This document shows, piece after piece, positions 41,044 through 42,510 of a DNA stretch of 42,510 bases. This stretch comes from JAFDZW01 sp038229915 (lineage in GTDB: Bacteria > Bacteroidota > Ignavibacteria > Palsa-1295): the NCBI GenBank assembly GCA_038229915.1, contig JBBRNY010000011.1, positions 1 through 42,510 of the forward strand, written 5' to 3'. A model generated the notes under the pieces. It saw only the letters and a list, made by a program, of their open reading frames with translations, was not told where the DNA came from and did no database searches. Position 1 is the first letter of the stretch. Every line of letters begins with the position of its first letter. The position numbers and the translations under genes are program-made.

Positions 41044-42267
41044 ATGAACCTCAACCTCGGCACACTGAGCATTTCGATCTCAAAACAAAAGCAACCTGCA
41101 GAAAAAGCGGCACTCACCATTGCAAATGGTGGTGCGATCTCACCGATGACATTTAATCGCCACGATGATCCGCAACGCAATATAATATTTATCCGCGAGA
41201 CTGTTGCCGCGGCAATGCACGCTCGCAGTGAAGCCATTGGGCGCGGGCGATTGCACGCCTTCGAGCGAAAACGCGGCACACACGAGCGAGTATCACTCGC
41301 GCCCGAGCATCCGCTCGAACGGATGTTGCAAGCACCCAACCCATTGCTCGGCGGATACGATCTACTCGAACTGATCAGTCAGTGGCTCGATGCAACAGGG
41401 AATGCACTACTCTTGAAAGTGCGCAATGGGCTTAGCATACCAACCGAACTGTGGCTCTTGCCGGCAACATCGTTCATCATCGAGCGCGGCGCGAATGAAT
41501 TGCCCGAGTATTACCGCTTTCAACCGTCGAACACACGCATTGCCGCAGCGGATATTATTCATATCAAACGTCCCGATATTCGCACCTCACCGTACTATGG
41601 TCATGCGTTGATATCGGATATGATCGAAACGGCGAAGACCGATTCGGCTTTGCGATTGTATCAGCAGAGATTTTTTGATAACGACGCAATGCCTCGCGCC
41701 GTACTCCGTTTCCCCGAAGGTACGAAGCTGACGCAAACGCAGATCGAAGAGATCAGAACGGCATGGGAAGCAAAATATCAATCGCCGGTTAATGCAGGCA
41801 AACTCGCGATCTTACCTGACGGCGGTGTGCTCGAAGCCATTGGTGGCGGCGCAAAAGAATTGGACTTTGCAAAAAGCCGAAGTGAACTCCGCGACTCGAT
41901 TCGAGAAGCATTCAAAGTACCAAAGATCGTGCTCGGCGATACCGATGCTGTCAATCTCGCAAATGCTGATACCAGTTACAGAGTGTTTATGCGCGACGTG
42001 GTCGATTATGCGCTCGGCAAGATCGCCGCCGCACTGACACGTGAACTCGCCGCAGAGTTTTCGCCAAGTATGATGATCGAGCACGAAGCGGTCATCCCGG
42101 AATCGGAAGAACAACTCCTTGGCAGATTGCGTGAGTTACGATCAGCACTCACCATAGACGAACAACGAGCATTGCTAAAACTACCACCACTAGCAAACGG
42201 CAACGGTAAAGTATTTCTCGTCGGCAATGCGGTGCTCGGGAGTGATTGGAAGGCGGTGGGGCAATAG
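41044..42267 (+). CDS. Phage portal protein (HK97-like)
   Basis: About 407 residues from ATG 41044 (context cactATG); an upstream frame extends into the palindromic repeat and is not likely. The family pattern is clear: VAAAMHARSEAIGRGRLHAFERK, HPLERMLQAPNPLLGGYDLLELISQWLDATGNALL, ADIIHIKRPDIRTSPYYGHALISDMIETAKTD, and KVPKIVLGDTDAVNLANADTSYRVFMRDVVDYALGKIAAALTREL. It forms the dodecameric ring through which DNA enters the capsid. No protease or capsid gene is inside the window, which ends 243 bp later. Confidence 0.93.
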   Translation: MNLNLGTLSISISKQKQPAEKAALTIANGGAISPMTFNRHDDPQRNIIFIRETVAAAMHARSEAIGRGRLHAFERKRGTHERVSLAPEHPLERMLQAPNPLLGGYDLLELISQWLDATGNALLLKVRNGLSIPTELWLLPATSFIIERGANELPEYYRFQPSNTRIAAADIIHIKRPDIRTSPYYGHALISDMIETAKTDSALRLYQQRFFDNDAMPRAVLRFPEGTKLTQTQIEEIRTAWEAKYQSPVNAGKLAILPDGGVLEAIGGGAKELDFAKSRSELRDSIREAFKVPKIVLGDTDAVNLANADTSYRVFMRDVVDYALGKIAAALTRELAAEFSPSMMIEHEAVIPESEEQLLGRLRELRSALTIDEQRALLKLPPLANGNGKVFLVGNAVLGSDWKAVGQ

Positions 42268-42311
42268 TATTTAGTCGTTACTGATCAGGAATTAGGTAAG
42301 CAGTTGAAGAT

Positions 42312-42438
42312 TGTCATCCTGAGCGACGAGCGAAGGATCTCCGTTTGTCTAATCTTGATGTCTTGTACTGAAGGAGATTCTTCGGTCGCTGGAATTTCGC
42401 GGTTGTGATAACTATTCGTCTGCTCCCTCAGAATGACA
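42312..42438. repeat. Inverted-repeat element, family 4, interrupted
   Basis: Left arm TGTCATCCTGAGCG..GAAGGATCTCC (42312-42342). The right arm is split: GGAGATTCTTCGG (42374-42386) and CTCAGAATGACA (42427-42438) with about 35 bp between. The arms match the TCATCCTGAGCG / CTCAGAATGACA-type repeats that I recall from many bacterial genomes. It follows the portal gene. Confidence 0.65.
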
Positions 42439-42510
42439 GGCTTTGCGTCTATTCTATGGGATGGCGAAATACTTCAAGTTTGACACGGGATTGACAAAAA
42501 ACTTGAGGTT

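Overview
The window most likely comes from a member of the Bacteroidota/Chlorobiota superphylum; Kapabacteria or Ignavibacteria are my best guesses. The evidence is three secreted proteins with type IX secretion (Por) C-terminal sorting domains, several TAnnTTTG-type promoter boxes, mostly Shine-Dalgarno-less starts (nine genes start in an ACT-ATG context), and an 11-gene complex I operon without nuoE, nuoF or nuoG, as in green sulfur bacteria. The taxon is inference; no rRNA or tRNA gene was seen.

Layout. (1) 74-2059: a Kelch-repeat surface protein and a divergent macrodomain protein. (2) 2325-16248: the respiratory operon nuoABCDHIJKLMN plus a rhodanese gene. It also carries a small membrane-protein gene between nuoH and nuoI, and a complete secreted subtilisin-like protease gene between nuoL and nuoM. 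(3) 16266-22103: an alpha/beta hydrolase, 4-hydroxyphenylpyruvate dioxygenase, a PBP4-type DD-carboxypeptidase, a GT4 glycosyltransferase, a small very basic protein and an unrecognised soluble protein. (4) 22169-30273: a repeat-rich stretch. It holds a HicB-like orphan between palindromic elements, a lipoprotein, groESL under a perfect CIRCE operator, and then five copies of a 98-99 bp four-hairpin element. One copy lies in each successive gap between a GIY-YIG protein, an IS200-like Y1 transposase, a sorted Kelch protein and a cbpA-cbpM chaperone pair. (5) 30331-38556: small lipoproteins, a lipoprotein truncated haemoglobin, an NFACT/RqcH-type protein, a putative 23-residue membrane peptide ahead of a structured terminator, a PKD-domain lipoprotein, an XRE regulator and another sorted protein. 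(6) 38677-42267: a phage-type head-packaging module (two small genes, large terminase, portal) that runs towards the window end and is itself interrupted by a third palindromic repeat family.

How it fits together. The nuo genes encode the membrane arm and the ferredoxin-like connecting part of a proton-pumping quinone reductase whose electron donor is not encoded here. GroESL and CbpA/CbpM are protein-folding functions. The most notable feature is the set of four palindromic repeat families. The five-copy family surrounds a Y1 (HUH) transposase gene on both sides, which suggests a REP/MITE-like system mobilised by that enzyme and partitioning the locus into gene cassettes.
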